DNA from: CAZXWK01 sp964644675
GTDB taxonomy: Bacteria; Actinomycetota; Coriobacteriia; Anaerosomatales; JAAXUF01
Assembly (NCBI GenBank): GCA_964644675.1
Contig: CAZXWK010000026.1
Coordinates: 1 to 33,220, forward strand
Direction: 5' to 3'
Length of the DNA: 33,220 bases
Below are positions 1-7,639 of this stretch, in pieces (position 1 is the first letter of the stretch; the number at the start of each line of letters is the position of its first letter). A program made the position numbers and the translations under genes. The notes beneath the pieces were generated by a model. The model was not told where the DNA came from and searched no databases. It worked only from the letters and a program-made list of their open reading frames with translations.

Positions 1-1343
1 AGCAGCGTGCGCGGGTCGAGCAGCAGCCGGTCGTCCTTCACGCGCGCGACGATCGCGGGCTCGCCGCCCAGCCGTAGCCGCTCCTCCAGCGCAGTCACGC
101 TGACGGCGCGCGGCGTCACGGCGACGACGACCGAGGGGATCTCGGCGAGCGGCAGCGACCCGCCACCGGCGCGCGCGATCTCGTCGGCGGTCGTGACCTG
201 TGCGGTGTCGCCCACCGCGCTCGCGACGCGAGCGGCCAGTGCCTGCGCTCGTTCGCGCACGGCCGCCTGCGGTGTCGTCAGCATGCGAAGCGTGGGGATC
301 TCGGCGATCGCGCGCTGCTCGTCGAGGCACGCGTAGAGCGTCGCCTCGAGCGCCGCGAGGGTCATCTTGTCGAGGCGCACCGCACGCGCCATCGGGTGCT
401 TCTTGAGCCTCGCGATCACGTCGTGCCGTCCGGCGAGGATGCCGGCCTGCGGGCCGCCGAGCAGCTTGTCCCCCGACGCGGTGACCACCGCGACCCCGGC
501 CTCGACGCTCTGCGCGACGGTCGGCTCGTCGGGAAGGCCGAAGGGCCGCAGGTCGAACAGCACGCCGCTCCCCTGGTCCTCCATGACCGGGACGCCGTGC
601 CGCGCGCCCAGGTCCACCAGCTCGGACAGCGCGACCTCGTCGGTGAACCCGACCACGCGGAAGTTGCTCGAGTGGACCTTGAGCAGCAGCCCGGTCTTCT
701 CGGACAGCGCCTTCTCGTAGTCCGAGAGATGCGTCTTGTTGGTCGCGCCCACCTCGACCATCGTCGCGCCGGACTCGGCCATGATGTCGGGGATGCGGAA
801 GCTGCCGCCGATCTCGACGAGCTGCCCGCGGCTCACGATCGCCTCGCGCCCGCGTGCGAGCGCGGCGATCGCGAGCATGACCGCGGCGGCGTTGTTGTTG
901 ACCGCCATCGCGGCCTCGGCGCCGGTGAGCCTGCAGATGAGCGACTCGACGTGGACGTGCCGGCTGCCGCGCTGGCCGCTCTCGACGTCGTACTCGAGCG
1001 TCGAGTAGCCGGTCGCGACTTCCGCGACTGCGGCCGCGGCGCGCTCGGAGAGCACGCTGCGCCCCAGGTTGGTGTGCACGATGATGCCAGTCGCGTTGAT
1101 GACACGGCGCAAGCTGGGCCTCGCCGCGAGCGCAGCACGGCCGGCCGCGTCGCGGGCGACGTCGTCGACGCTCGGCTCGAACTCCTCGCCCGCGAGCAGG
1201 CGCGCGCGGGCGGCATCGATCGCGCCGCGCGCGGCGTCGACCACCACGGCGCGGGGCAGTTCGGCGAGCGACGTCGCAAGTTCGGGCGCGGCGAGCACCT
1301 CGTCGGTCTTGGGCAGGGCTCTGAGCCGGGCGTTGGTATCCAT
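1..1343 (-). CDS. selA: L-seryl-tRNA(Sec) selenium transferase, 3' end outside window
   Basis: This PLP enzyme converts seryl-tRNA(Sec) to selenocysteinyl-tRNA(Sec) using the selenophosphate that SelD makes. About 447 codons are visible; bacterial SelA is usually about 460 residues, so only a short C-terminal piece should be missing beyond the left edge. The N-terminal segment starting MDTNARLRALPKTDEVL is typical of the family. A conserved region contains VINATGIIVHTNLGRS. The PLP-lysine motif is SGDKLLGGPQAG, with Lys at about residue 293, close to the E. coli catalytic Lys295. The ATG at 1343-1341 is the first sensible start. It has no Shine-Dalgarno and a TATCAT hexamer only a few bases upstream, so a leaderless message is possible. 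It lies on the same strand as the yedF-like gene and selD, separated from them by two plus-strand genes. selB and selC are not in the window. Identification is very secure. Confidence 0.97.
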   Translation of the reverse strand, partial: MDTNARLRALPKTDEVLAAPELATSLAELPRAVVVDAARGAIDAARARLLAGEEFEPSVDDVARDAAGRAALAARPSLRRVINATGIIVHTNLGRSVLSERAAAAVAEVATGYSTLEYDVESGQRGSRHVHVESLICRLTGAEAAMAVNNNAAAVMLAIAALARGREAIVSRGQLVEIGGSFRIPDIMAESGATMVEVGATNKTHLSDYEKALSEKTGLLLKVHSSNFRVVGFTDEVALSELVDLGARHGVPVMEDQGSGVLFDLRPFGLPDEPTVAQSVEAGVAVVTASGDKLLGGPQAGILAGRHDVIARLKKHPMARAVRLDKMTLAALEATLYACLDEQRAIAEIPTLRMLTTPQAAVRERAQALAARVASAVGDTAQVTTADEIARAGGGSLPLAEIPSVVVAVTPRAVSVTALEERLRLGGEPAIVARVKDDRLLLDPRTL

Positions 1344-1349
1344 GCGCCG

Positions 1350-1355
1350 ATGATA
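1350..1355 (-). promoter_or_regulatory. Possible -10 element of selA
   Basis: On the minus strand the hexamer TATCAT ends 6 bases before the selA ATG. If used, transcription would begin at or next to the start codon, giving a leaderless mRNA, which fits the lack of a ribosome binding site. No convincing -35 box is seen at 16-18 bases. Inference only. Confidence 0.35.
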
Positions 1356-1476
1356 CCCGAGGCCAGCGGGCGCGTGTCCCGCGACCCTTACGCGACAGCC
1401 CTCCGAGTGGCACCATGGTGTGCGTCGCGCCGGCCCCAGTCCGGCCCGTCACCACCGCCGGCCGAGAGGACCGCCC

Positions 1477-2007
1477 GTGCGCGAGCCCGTCATATCGACT
1501 GCGCGCCTGCTCTTCTACGAGTGGACGCGCGAGGACCGCGACAGCATCGCGCGGATCTGTGCCGACCCCGAAGTCGTGCGCTGGCTCAACTTCGGCAACC
1601 CGTTCGAGGAGCAGGTGTTCGACCGCTTCCTCGACCGGCGCATCTCGGACCAGGAGCGGTTCGGCTGGTCGCGCTGGGCGCTCGAGCTTCGCGAGCCCGC
1701 GCACGGCGACCCCACCGGCATCGTGGGCTTCTGCGGGTTCGGCTCGCAGATCGCGCCTGAGCCCGAGTTGGGCTGGACGCTGCTCACGCCCCTCACGGGT
1801 CGTGGACTCGCGACCGAGGCGGCTCGCGCCGCGCTGGACTTCGGCTTCGAGGTCGCGCAGATGCCGTCGGTCATCTCGGCGATCCTGCCCGAGAACGTCC
1901 GGTCGCGCGCCGTCGCCGAGCGGCTGGGCATGAGACTCGACGGCACGCTGCTCCACGACGGCGTCGAACACCTGCGCTACCTCGCCGAGAACCACCACTC
2001 GGGCTGA
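1477..2007 (+). CDS. GNAT family N-acetyltransferase (RimJ/RimL type)
   Basis: The 176-residue protein has the plan of RimJ/RimL-like GNAT enzymes, which transfer acetyl from acetyl-CoA to an amine. It opens with the family's usual STARLLFYEWTRED segment. Mid-protein are GIVGFCGFG and ELGWTLL strands, followed by the acetyl-CoA pyrophosphate loop GRGLATEAARAALDFGF. A typical ending follows (ENVRSRAVAERLGM). The GTG at 1477 is preferred because GAGAGGA lies at 1464-1470 with 6 bases spacing; upstream in-frame starts lack such a site. It is divergent from selA and followed 77 bases later by a hemerythrin gene on the same strand. The substrate cannot be told from sequence, and there is no sign that it belongs to selenium metabolism beyond its location. 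Confidence 0.88.
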   Translation: MREPVISTARLLFYEWTREDRDSIARICADPEVVRWLNFGNPFEEQVFDRFLDRRISDQERFGWSRWALELREPAHGDPTGIVGFCGFGSQIAPEPELGWTLLTPLTGRGLATEAARAALDFGFEVAQMPSVISAILPENVRSRAVAERLGMRLDGTLLHDGVEHLRYLAENHHSG

Positions 2008-2084
2008 GGTCGTTGCGGCGTACGGCCGACTGGGGAACACTCTACGGAGCCCGACCCACGCGCGCGTGCGCAAGGAGACAACAC

Positions 2085-2495
2085 ATGGCCGACACAGATT
2101 GGGATCCCGCACTCGAGACCGGCGACCAGGTGGTCGACGCGGAGCACCGCGACATATACGAGCTCGTGTGCGAGATGGAGCGCGCGATCGAGACCGGTCA
2201 GGACCGCGGGGTCGTGGATGGCGCGCTGGCACGCATCCTCAAGTACGCGCGGGTGCACTTCGACCACGAAGAGGCGCTCATGGAGCGCTCGAGCTACCCC
2301 GATCTCGAACACCATCGCGGCCTGCACCAGGAGTTCGCGGCGACGGCGGCCAGCCTCTCCGACGACTACCTGCACGGCGTGAACGTCTCGGCGCGCGGGC
2401 TCACCGAGTTCATGCAGGCCTGGCTCGTCAACCACATCGACGTCGAGGACCGCAAGCTCGTCGACCACATCCGACGCCAGGCGCAACCCGCCTGA
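2085..2495 (+). CDS. Bacteriohemerythrin
   Basis: This is a 136-residue single-domain hemerythrin, a four-helix bundle with a non-heme di-iron site that binds O2 reversibly. All seven expected iron ligands are visible in order: His21 in DAEHRD, the H-x3-E pair in HFDHE, the H-x3-H pair in HHRGLH, and the H-x4-D pair in NHIDVED. There is no fused chemoreceptor or signalling domain, so O2 storage, delivery or scavenging is the likely role in an organism with oxygen-sensitive enzymes. The ATG at 2085 is supported by AAGGAGA at 2072-2078. It is convergent with the yedF-like gene, whose stop is 58 bases away. The neighbourhood with selenoprotein genes, whose products are often oxygen-sensitive, is suggestive but not proof of a link. 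Confidence 0.95.
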   Translation: MADTDWDPALETGDQVVDAEHRDIYELVCEMERAIETGQDRGVVDGALARILKYARVHFDHEEALMERSSYPDLEHHRGLHQEFAATAASLSDDYLHGVNVSARGLTEFMQAWLVNHIDVEDRKLVDHIRRQAQPA

Positions 2496-2552
2496 CCCAC
2501 GCCGAGCACCGCTCGGGCCGCGCTTCGCAGCCCGGTTCCAACGACCGGCGCG

Positions 2553-2891
2553 CTACGCCACCGTGAGCACGTCGTCGCCGCCGAGAAGGGCCTCGACCGA
2601 CGCCGGCATCGTGCCGATCTCTCCCACCGCGAGCTTCTCGGTCAGGCCGAGGAAGTCGAGGCACGTGCCGCACGCCTTGAGCGGCACGCCGTTCTCGGCG
2701 AGGAGCCGCAGGTCGTCGAGCGACTCGGACCCCTCGCACGCGAGCCGCACGGCCGCGTTCATCAGCATGACCGCCTTGGGCTTCTCGGCGTTGCGGGCCA
2801 GCGAGTAGAGGAAGTTCTTCATGAGCACGCGCCCCAACTCGTCGTCTCCGGTTCCCAGGCGATCGGTGACGATCCAGACGCGCTTGCTCAT
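2553..2891 (-). CDS. DsrE-fold selenium metabolism protein, YedF C-terminal domain type
   Basis: A 112-residue protein matching the C-terminal DsrE-like half of YedF, a family known to occur mainly in genomes with selenium-utilisation genes. The CGTC motif at residues 74-77 (in LKACGTCLDF) corresponds to the family's redox CGxC. The N-terminal strand reads KRVWIVTDRLGTGDDELG, the usual opening of this domain. What differs from canonical YedF, about 200 residues, is the absence of the N-terminal TusA/SirA domain; only 93 bases separate this gene from selD, leaving no room for a separate TusA gene. The ATG at 2891-2889 has GAGGAG five bases upstream. A perfect TATAAT lies about 46 bases upstream. 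The molecular role is not established for the family; a carrier or reductase of selenium or persulfide is the usual proposal. Confidence 0.82.
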   Translation of the reverse strand: MSKRVWIVTDRLGTGDDELGRVLMKNFLYSLARNAEKPKAVMLMNAAVRLACEGSESLDDLRLLAENGVPLKACGTCLDFLGLTEKLAVGEIGTMPASVEALLGGDDVLTVA

Positions 2892-2936
2892 GACGGCTCC
2901 TCGATAACGTTGGGACGATAGCTGAAATCCGCGCCG

Positions 2937-2942
2937 ATTATA
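2937..2942 (-). promoter_or_regulatory. Consensus -10 box upstream of yedF-like gene
   Basis: The minus strand carries an exact TATAAT here, striking in such GC-rich DNA. It lies between the selD stop and the yedF-like start, giving a predicted leader of about 40 bases. No good -35 hexamer is seen at 17 bases. It suggests the yedF-like gene can be transcribed apart from selD. Confidence 0.5.
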
Positions 2943-2984
2943 CCTCGCGGCGCGGAAGCGTGGTGCGCGTCTCGCGTTCCGGGG

Positions 2985-4028
2985 CTACTCGACGACGACC
3001 CGACCCGGCTCGCCCGAGGTGCACCGCCCGATGCGCGCCGCGAGCACGTCGCGCTTGCGCAGCTCCTCGGCCAGGTGCTCCGAGACGTCGTCGGAGCACG
3101 AGATCAGCAGGCCACCGCTGGTCTGGGGGTCGCAGAGCACGCGCAGCCACGGCTCGGGGTCCTCGGCGCAGTGCCAGCTCGCGAAGTCTCGCGCCCACGC
3201 GATGACCTCGGCCGTGCGGCCCGGCACGACGCCCTGCCGCGCGTAGTCGAGCACGCGGTCGAAGACGGGCACCGACGCCAGGTCGATCTCGACCGAGACC
3301 AGGCTCGCCTCGGCCATCTCGTGGACGTGGCCGAGCAACCCGAAGCCGGTGACGTCGGTGGCCGCATGCACGCCGACCGACATCATCGCCTCGCACGCGC
3401 GGCGGTTGAGCGCGGCCATCGACTCGATGACCTCTCGGGCCGTGTCCTCGGACTCGAGGCCCTGCTTCAGAGCGGTCCCGATGACGCCGGTACCGATGGG
3501 CTTGGTGAGGAAGAGCGTGTCGCCCACCACCGCGCCGCGGTTGCGCACCACGTGGTCGGGGTGGACGACTCCAAAGACCGACAGCCCGAACTTGGGCTCC
3601 TTGTCGTCGATCGTGTGGCCGCCCACCGTGACCGCACCGGCCTCGGCGACCTTCTCGGCGCCACCCCGAACGACCTCGCCCACCACGTCAGCGCCGAGCG
3701 AGCACGGGAACGCGAGCAGGTTCATCGCGGTGAGGGGCACGCCGCCCATCGCGTAGATGTCGGAGAGCGAGTTGGCCGCGGCGATCCGCCCGAAGTCATA
3801 CGGGTCGTCCACGATGGGCGTGAAGAAGTCCACGGTCAGCAGGGCCGCCGTGTCGTCGGAGAGCCGGTAGACCGCCGCGTCGTCGCTCGTCTCGAAACCG
3901 AGCATCAGCGCGTCGGAGTTGCCGGGGGCTATCTGGTCGAGCACCGCCTGGAGGTCCGCCGGACCCCACTTGGCGGCTCAACCGGCCTTGGTCGAGAGCT
4001 GCGTCAGACGCACGGGCTCTGCGGTCAC
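2985..4028 (-). CDS. selD: Selenide, water dikinase, selenocysteine-containing (TGA read as Sec at codon 17)
   Basis: SelD makes monoselenophosphate from selenide and ATP, the selenium donor for SelA. The open frame without stops starts only after the conserved N-terminus, but reading upstream in the same frame through TGA at 3980-3978 gives VTAEPVRLTQLSTKAGUAAK, an excellent SelD N-terminus. Sec17 aligns with catalytic Cys17 of E. coli SelD and is followed by Lys at position 20, as in E. coli. The rest is standard: LTVDFFTPIVDD, then NSLSDIYAMGG, a Gly-rich TDVTGFGLLGH segment, and DPQTSGGLL near the end. Total length is 347 residues, normal for the family. The GTG start at 4028 has AAGGAGGTG a few bases upstream. 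Automated callers will truncate this gene to about 319 codons or fewer. An upstream EAL gene lies 141 bases away; selD may have its own promoter. Confidence 0.96.
3943..3980 (-). promoter_or_regulatory. Bacterial SECIS-like hairpin following the selD UGA
   Basis: The UGA codon is 3980-3978. Immediately 3' a two-part hairpin can form: lower stem GCCGCC (3977-3972) with GGCGGU (3948-3943), internal loop AAGU/CA, upper stem GGGGUCC (3967-3961) with GGACCUC (3957-3951), and loop GGC (3960-3958). The lower stem has six pairs ending in a G-U; the upper has seven with one G-U. The apical loop lies about 18-20 bases after UGA, in the range used by bacterial SECIS elements that recruit SelB. Pairing was done by eye; SelB recognition is inferred. 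Confidence 0.75.
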
Positions 4029-4169
4029 GCGGACACCTCCTTCTGCGGTCGAGCGGGACGCCATCCAGCATACCCGACGCCGGAGCCAGAGCCAGAGCCG
4101 GCGCCTGCGCGGGAGCGCGTCCTCCGCGCGCCCGAACGACGACGCGCGGCGTCCCGGCGAGCGGCTGCG

Positions 4170-5540
4170 CTACGCCCGGCCCAGCTGCTTCGCGGGCATG
4201 GCGTCCTCGTCCGGGAACGGCTCGGACGGCTGCGCGAGCAGGTAGCCCTGGCCGTAGATCACGCCGATCTCGCGCAGCTTGGCGAGCTCGCCCTCCGTCT
4301 CGATGCCCTCGGCGACGAGCTTGGCGCCGACCCGATCCGCAAACAGCGCGAGCGACTCGATCAGCCCCGCGCGGATGGGATCCGTGTCGATGCCGCGCAC
4401 CAGCGAGAGGTCGACCTTGAGCCAGTCGGGCCTGACCTCGGCGAGGCACTGCAGCGAGCCGTACCCGGCGCCGGCGTCGTCGACGGCGACCTTGAAGCCA
4501 AGCGCACGCACGTACTCGAGCGTGGCGCGGAACGCCGAGAAGTCGGTGATCGCAACGCGCTCGGTGATCTCGAGGACGATCGACTCGGCGGGAACCTCGG
4601 CGGCGGCGAGCAGCGTCTCGGTCACGATGTCGTGCAGCTGCGGATCGGCCACGGCCTCGGGCTCGATGTTGACGAACAGCAGCCGATCGGCGGGCATGTG
4701 CACGGCCGCCTCGAGCGCGCGCTGACGGCAGAGCCGCTCGAGCCGCATGACCAGGTCCGCGTCGTAGGCCACCGAGAAGAGCTTGTCGGGCCGCTCGAAC
4801 TCGCTTCCCGCCGGCCCGCGCGAGAGCGCCTCGTACCCGACCACCTCGAGCGTCCTGATGTCGAAGACCGCGTGCACCAGCGTCGAGACCTTGCCGCTCG
4901 CGAGGATCTCGCGGAGCCGGGCGACACGCTCGACGGAGTCGGTCGACTCGCGGTCGTAGGAATCCTGGAGGGCCTGTTCGAGCCCCTCGTAGACCAGGCG
5001 CTCGACGCGGACGTTCTCGTCCCAGCACACGGTGGAAGACCCCACGTAGCAGCCGAACTTCTTGTACAGCGCCGGCTCCATCCGCTCCTCGATCTTGACG
5101 CGGATCGTCTGCTCGATGCGCCGGGCGAGCGTCAGCCGCGCCGCCGGGTCGATGCACGCCTGCGTGCGCGGCGGCGACAGCACGATCACGAACGCGTTGC
5201 CCGAGAGCATCAGCTCGGCGATCACGTCGGAGTCGCGCAGGTCCTCGCCGATGATCTCGTCGAGCACGACGGCGACCTCGCACATCACCCGGTCGAACGC
5301 CTGCCACCCGAAGATCTCCTCGATGCGCGAGTAGCGCGCGACGTTGACGCAGAGCATCGAGACCTCGCCGCGCTCCTCGAGGAGCGAGCGGATGCGCGGG
5401 AACAGCAGCGGCGTCGTGGGCAGCTCGGTGACGGGGTCGAACAGCAGCCGCCTGAGCTCGGGGTTCGTCTCGAGCGTCTTGGAGAACTCGAGCCAGGACT
5501 CGAGGAGGAACTTGTGGTTGTCGTGCCTCGCGCTGTCCAT
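4170..5540 (-). CDS. EAL-domain cyclic-di-GMP phosphodiesterase with degenerate GGDEF domain
   Basis: A 456-residue soluble protein. Residues about 35-190 are GGDEF-like, beginning with FDPVTELPTT, but the signature loop is SGNAF at 113-117 in place of GGDEF, so diguanylate cyclase activity is not expected; it may sense or be structural. Residues about 210-445 form an EAL domain with recognisable catalytic positions: YEALSRG (Glu near 237), LFVNIEP, VLEITER, VDDAGAGYGSL, WLKVDLSLVRG, LVAEGIET and GQGYLLAQP. The metal-binding Glu, Asn, Asp-Asp, Lys and Gln positions all look intact, so hydrolysis of c-di-GMP is plausible. No membrane segment or sensor domain is present. The ATG at 5540-5538 is preceded by GGGGGAAG. 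It lies 74 bases downstream of the glycoside-hydrolase-like gene on the same strand and may be the last gene of that cluster. Confidence 0.9.
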   Translation of the reverse strand: MDSARHDNHKFLLESWLEFSKTLETNPELRRLLFDPVTELPTTPLLFPRIRSLLEERGEVSMLCVNVARYSRIEEIFGWQAFDRVMCEVAVVLDEIIGEDLRDSDVIAELMLSGNAFVIVLSPPRTQACIDPAARLTLARRIEQTIRVKIEERMEPALYKKFGCYVGSSTVCWDENVRVERLVYEGLEQALQDSYDRESTDSVERVARLREILASGKVSTLVHAVFDIRTLEVVGYEALSRGPAGSEFERPDKLFSVAYDADLVMRLERLCRQRALEAAVHMPADRLLFVNIEPEAVADPQLHDIVTETLLAAAEVPAESIVLEITERVAITDFSAFRATLEYVRALGFKVAVDDAGAGYGSLQCLAEVRPDWLKVDLSLVRGIDTDPIRAGLIESLALFADRVGAKLVAEGIETEGELAKLREIGVIYGQGYLLAQPSEPFPDEDAMPAKQLGRA

Positions 5541-5614
5541 CAAACACTTCCCCCCGTGCCGTTGCTCCGCGAGCCTTGTGCCCACGGCCTGTCCGCATGA
5601 ACCTTCGAGCCGCG

Positions 5615-7633
5615 CTACCCGTACACCAGCCGAAGCGCCGAGATGCCGTTGGGCCCGAGCGGCGCCCCGAACACCGTCCCGCCCACCGCCACCGGAGCGC
5701 CCCCTCGCACGTCGGCGATGAACGCGACGCGCTTCTCGGTGGTGATCGAAGCGTTGACCTTGGCCGGCGCGTGGTTGAGCAGGACGACCACGTCCTCGAT
5801 CTCGCCCTGGAACAGCGCGACCTCGACTTCGGGCACGTCGCAGCCTATGGGAGCGCCGCATCCCGCGGCCCGCGCGACGGCGCCGTAGACCTCGCGCAGC
5901 AGGTGGCGCACCGGCTCGGGCGTCGCCCAGGGATCGCCCTGTGCGATCGCGCGCTCGAGCGGCGCCGCCACGTACACGGCGCGGCCCTGGCCGACCTGGT
6001 TGAGCGTGAGCAGCGGGCTGCCCTTGGCATCGGTCGCGACGATCGTCGCCGTCCCGCCCGAGAGCAGCGCGTAGTTGGGCACGTCGAGCCTCGCGTCGAA
6101 GCTCTCGAGCGCGCCGAGCACGTCGGCCTGAGCGACCCGGCACGACAGCCGCTCGCGCGGCCCGTCGTCGCCCAGGAACTCGAGTCCGAACAGCTCCCGG
6201 ATCGCCGGGTGCGCGTCCCCGCCTCCGTAGCTGAGAACGAGCGACCCGCCTGCCTGCACGAACGCGGTCAGGCGCTCCCAGGTCTCCTCGGACAGCGTGA
6301 AGGCGCTCGGCACGATCAGCACCGAGTACGCCGAGAAGTCGTCGCTCTCTGCGGCGACGGCCACGGGCACGTGCGCCTCCTTCGCGCCGACGAACGCGGC
6401 GAGACACGCGCGCGGGTCGAACAGGCCCGCGAGGTTGGGCAGCGGCTCGTGGCGCTCGGCGGGCATGACGACCGCCGTGCGCTCCGGCGTGAGCTCGGTG
6501 CGCTTGAAGTCGATCTTGGCGGCCGTGCGCACGAAGGCGCGCAGCTCGTCGTAGCTCGGCTTGAGCTCGCCCTCGGAGTCGGTCACGCCCACGAGCGTCT
6601 CGAACGGGTCGATGTAGTACGGCTCGCGACGCTCGGTCTCGAGGTCGTGAAGGCGCCGGACCATGGCGCCGGCGGCGCGGTTGGTGACGCCCGACCAGAG
6701 CGCGCAGCGCAGTGCCGCGGCCTCCTCGCCGGGCGAGTTGTCGAGCGAGAGCGCGCCGACGTCGTCCATGAGCACGGGCTTGCCGCGGTTGGCGACGCGC
6801 GCCAGGAAGCCGTCGAGGTAGGTCGCCGGGCCGCTCGTGACGGGGCCCTCGGCCGCGTACGCGCGGTAGGCCGCGGTCACGTGGCTCACGCCGAACTCGC
6901 ACGCGTCGATGGCCTCTCGGGCGTCCACGCCGGTCGCACGGTAGAACGCCTCGGGGTCGATGCCGAGCGTGATCGGCCGCGTCGGGTCGAGCTCCCGCAC
7001 CGCCTCGCGCATCTGCGTCGTCCACTCGAGGACCGCCTCGGAGCTCTCGAATCCCGAGCAGAACGCCTCGTTCGCGAGCTGCCAGCCAAAGACGGCGGTA
7101 TCGGCACGGAACCGTCCGACGACCTTGGCGATGAGCGCCGACTCGCGCTGCAGCAGGTAGCTGTCGGTGCGCGGGTCCTTGCGCTTGCCCCACGCGACGT
7201 CGACGAGCTCCGCGTGGCGGTCGTCGGCGAAGAAGCAGACGAGCACCTGCAGCTTGCGCTCCCGCGCCGAGCTGATGATGTCGCCCAGACGGTCGAGCGC
7301 GTCTTCGCTGTACTGCCCCACCTGCGGCTCGAGGACCTTCCAGCTCACCAGCACGCGCACCAGCGCGAGCCGTGCCTCGCCGAGCAGGTCGAGGTCGCCG
7401 TCCGAGTCGTTGCCGTACCACTCCTCCCAGCTCTGCCCCTCGGCTTCGAGCGGGTAGAGCGTCACTCCCACCGGGAACAGCGGGTTACGGCGCGGCGCCT
7501 TGGCCGGTCGAGCCGGCATCTCGGCGCCCGGTGCGGGTGCCGCCTCCTGCGCGGCGACCGCCGTCTGATCGAGCAGGGGCTCGGGCTTGGCGATGCGCTC
7601 TCGGCGGCGGGGGGTTCCTCGGCGGGTGGGCAT
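5615..7633 (-). CDS. Clan GH-A glycoside-hydrolase-like protein with altered nucleophile
   Basis: The 672-residue protein starts with about 50 basic, disordered residues and no signal peptide. Residues about 50-390 look like a beta/alpha barrel of clan GH-A (GH5/GH42-like): the strand with the acid/base reads FGWQLANEAF, with Asn-Glu at 188-189. The strand that should carry the nucleophile reads KPVLMDDVGA, where Asp290-Asp291 replace the Glu usual at this point. Residues about 395-560 resemble the amidotransferase-like trimerisation domain of GH42 (LIVPSAFTLSEETWERLTAF, then GGSLVLSYGGGDAHP). A small beta domain ends the protein. The gene follows the TPR gene by 6 bases, with GGGGAGG inside the end of that gene. 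Substrate is unknown. The lost nucleophile could mean a non-catalytic or carbohydrate-sensing role, or a misassigned strand. Confidence 0.75.
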   Translation of the reverse strand: MPTRRGTPRRRERIAKPEPLLDQTAVAAQEAAPAPGAEMPARPAKAPRRNPLFPVGVTLYPLEAEGQSWEEWYGNDSDGDLDLLGEARLALVRVLVSWKVLEPQVGQYSEDALDRLGDIISSARERKLQVLVCFFADDRHAELVDVAWGKRKDPRTDSYLLQRESALIAKVVGRFRADTAVFGWQLANEAFCSGFESSEAVLEWTTQMREAVRELDPTRPITLGIDPEAFYRATGVDAREAIDACEFGVSHVTAAYRAYAAEGPVTSGPATYLDGFLARVANRGKPVLMDDVGALSLDNSPGEEAAALRCALWSGVTNRAAGAMVRRLHDLETERREPYYIDPFETLVGVTDSEGELKPSYDELRAFVRTAAKIDFKRTELTPERTAVVMPAERHEPLPNLAGLFDPRACLAAFVGAKEAHVPVAVAAESDDFSAYSVLIVPSAFTLSEETWERLTAFVQAGGSLVLSYGGGDAHPAIRELFGLEFLGDDGPRERLSCRVAQADVLGALESFDARLDVPNYALLSGGTATIVATDAKGSPLLTLNQVGQGRAVYVAAPLERAIAQGDPWATPEPVRHLLREVYGAVARAAGCGAPIGCDVPEVEVALFQGEIEDVVVLLNHAPAKVNASITTEKRVAFIADVRGGAPVAVGGTVFGAPLGPNGISALRLVYG

Positions 7634-7639
7634 GGCGCG

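Noticed and set aside
1344..1476. selC (tRNA-Sec) between selA and the acetyltransferase gene
   Set aside because: No cloverleaf with a long acceptor arm and UCA anticodon was found here or in the other gaps around selD.
3978..3980. Frameshift or nonsense mutation in selD
   Set aside because: The frame is intact on both sides, the TGA falls on the known Sec/Cys position, and a SECIS-like hairpin and selA are nearby, so recoding explains it better.
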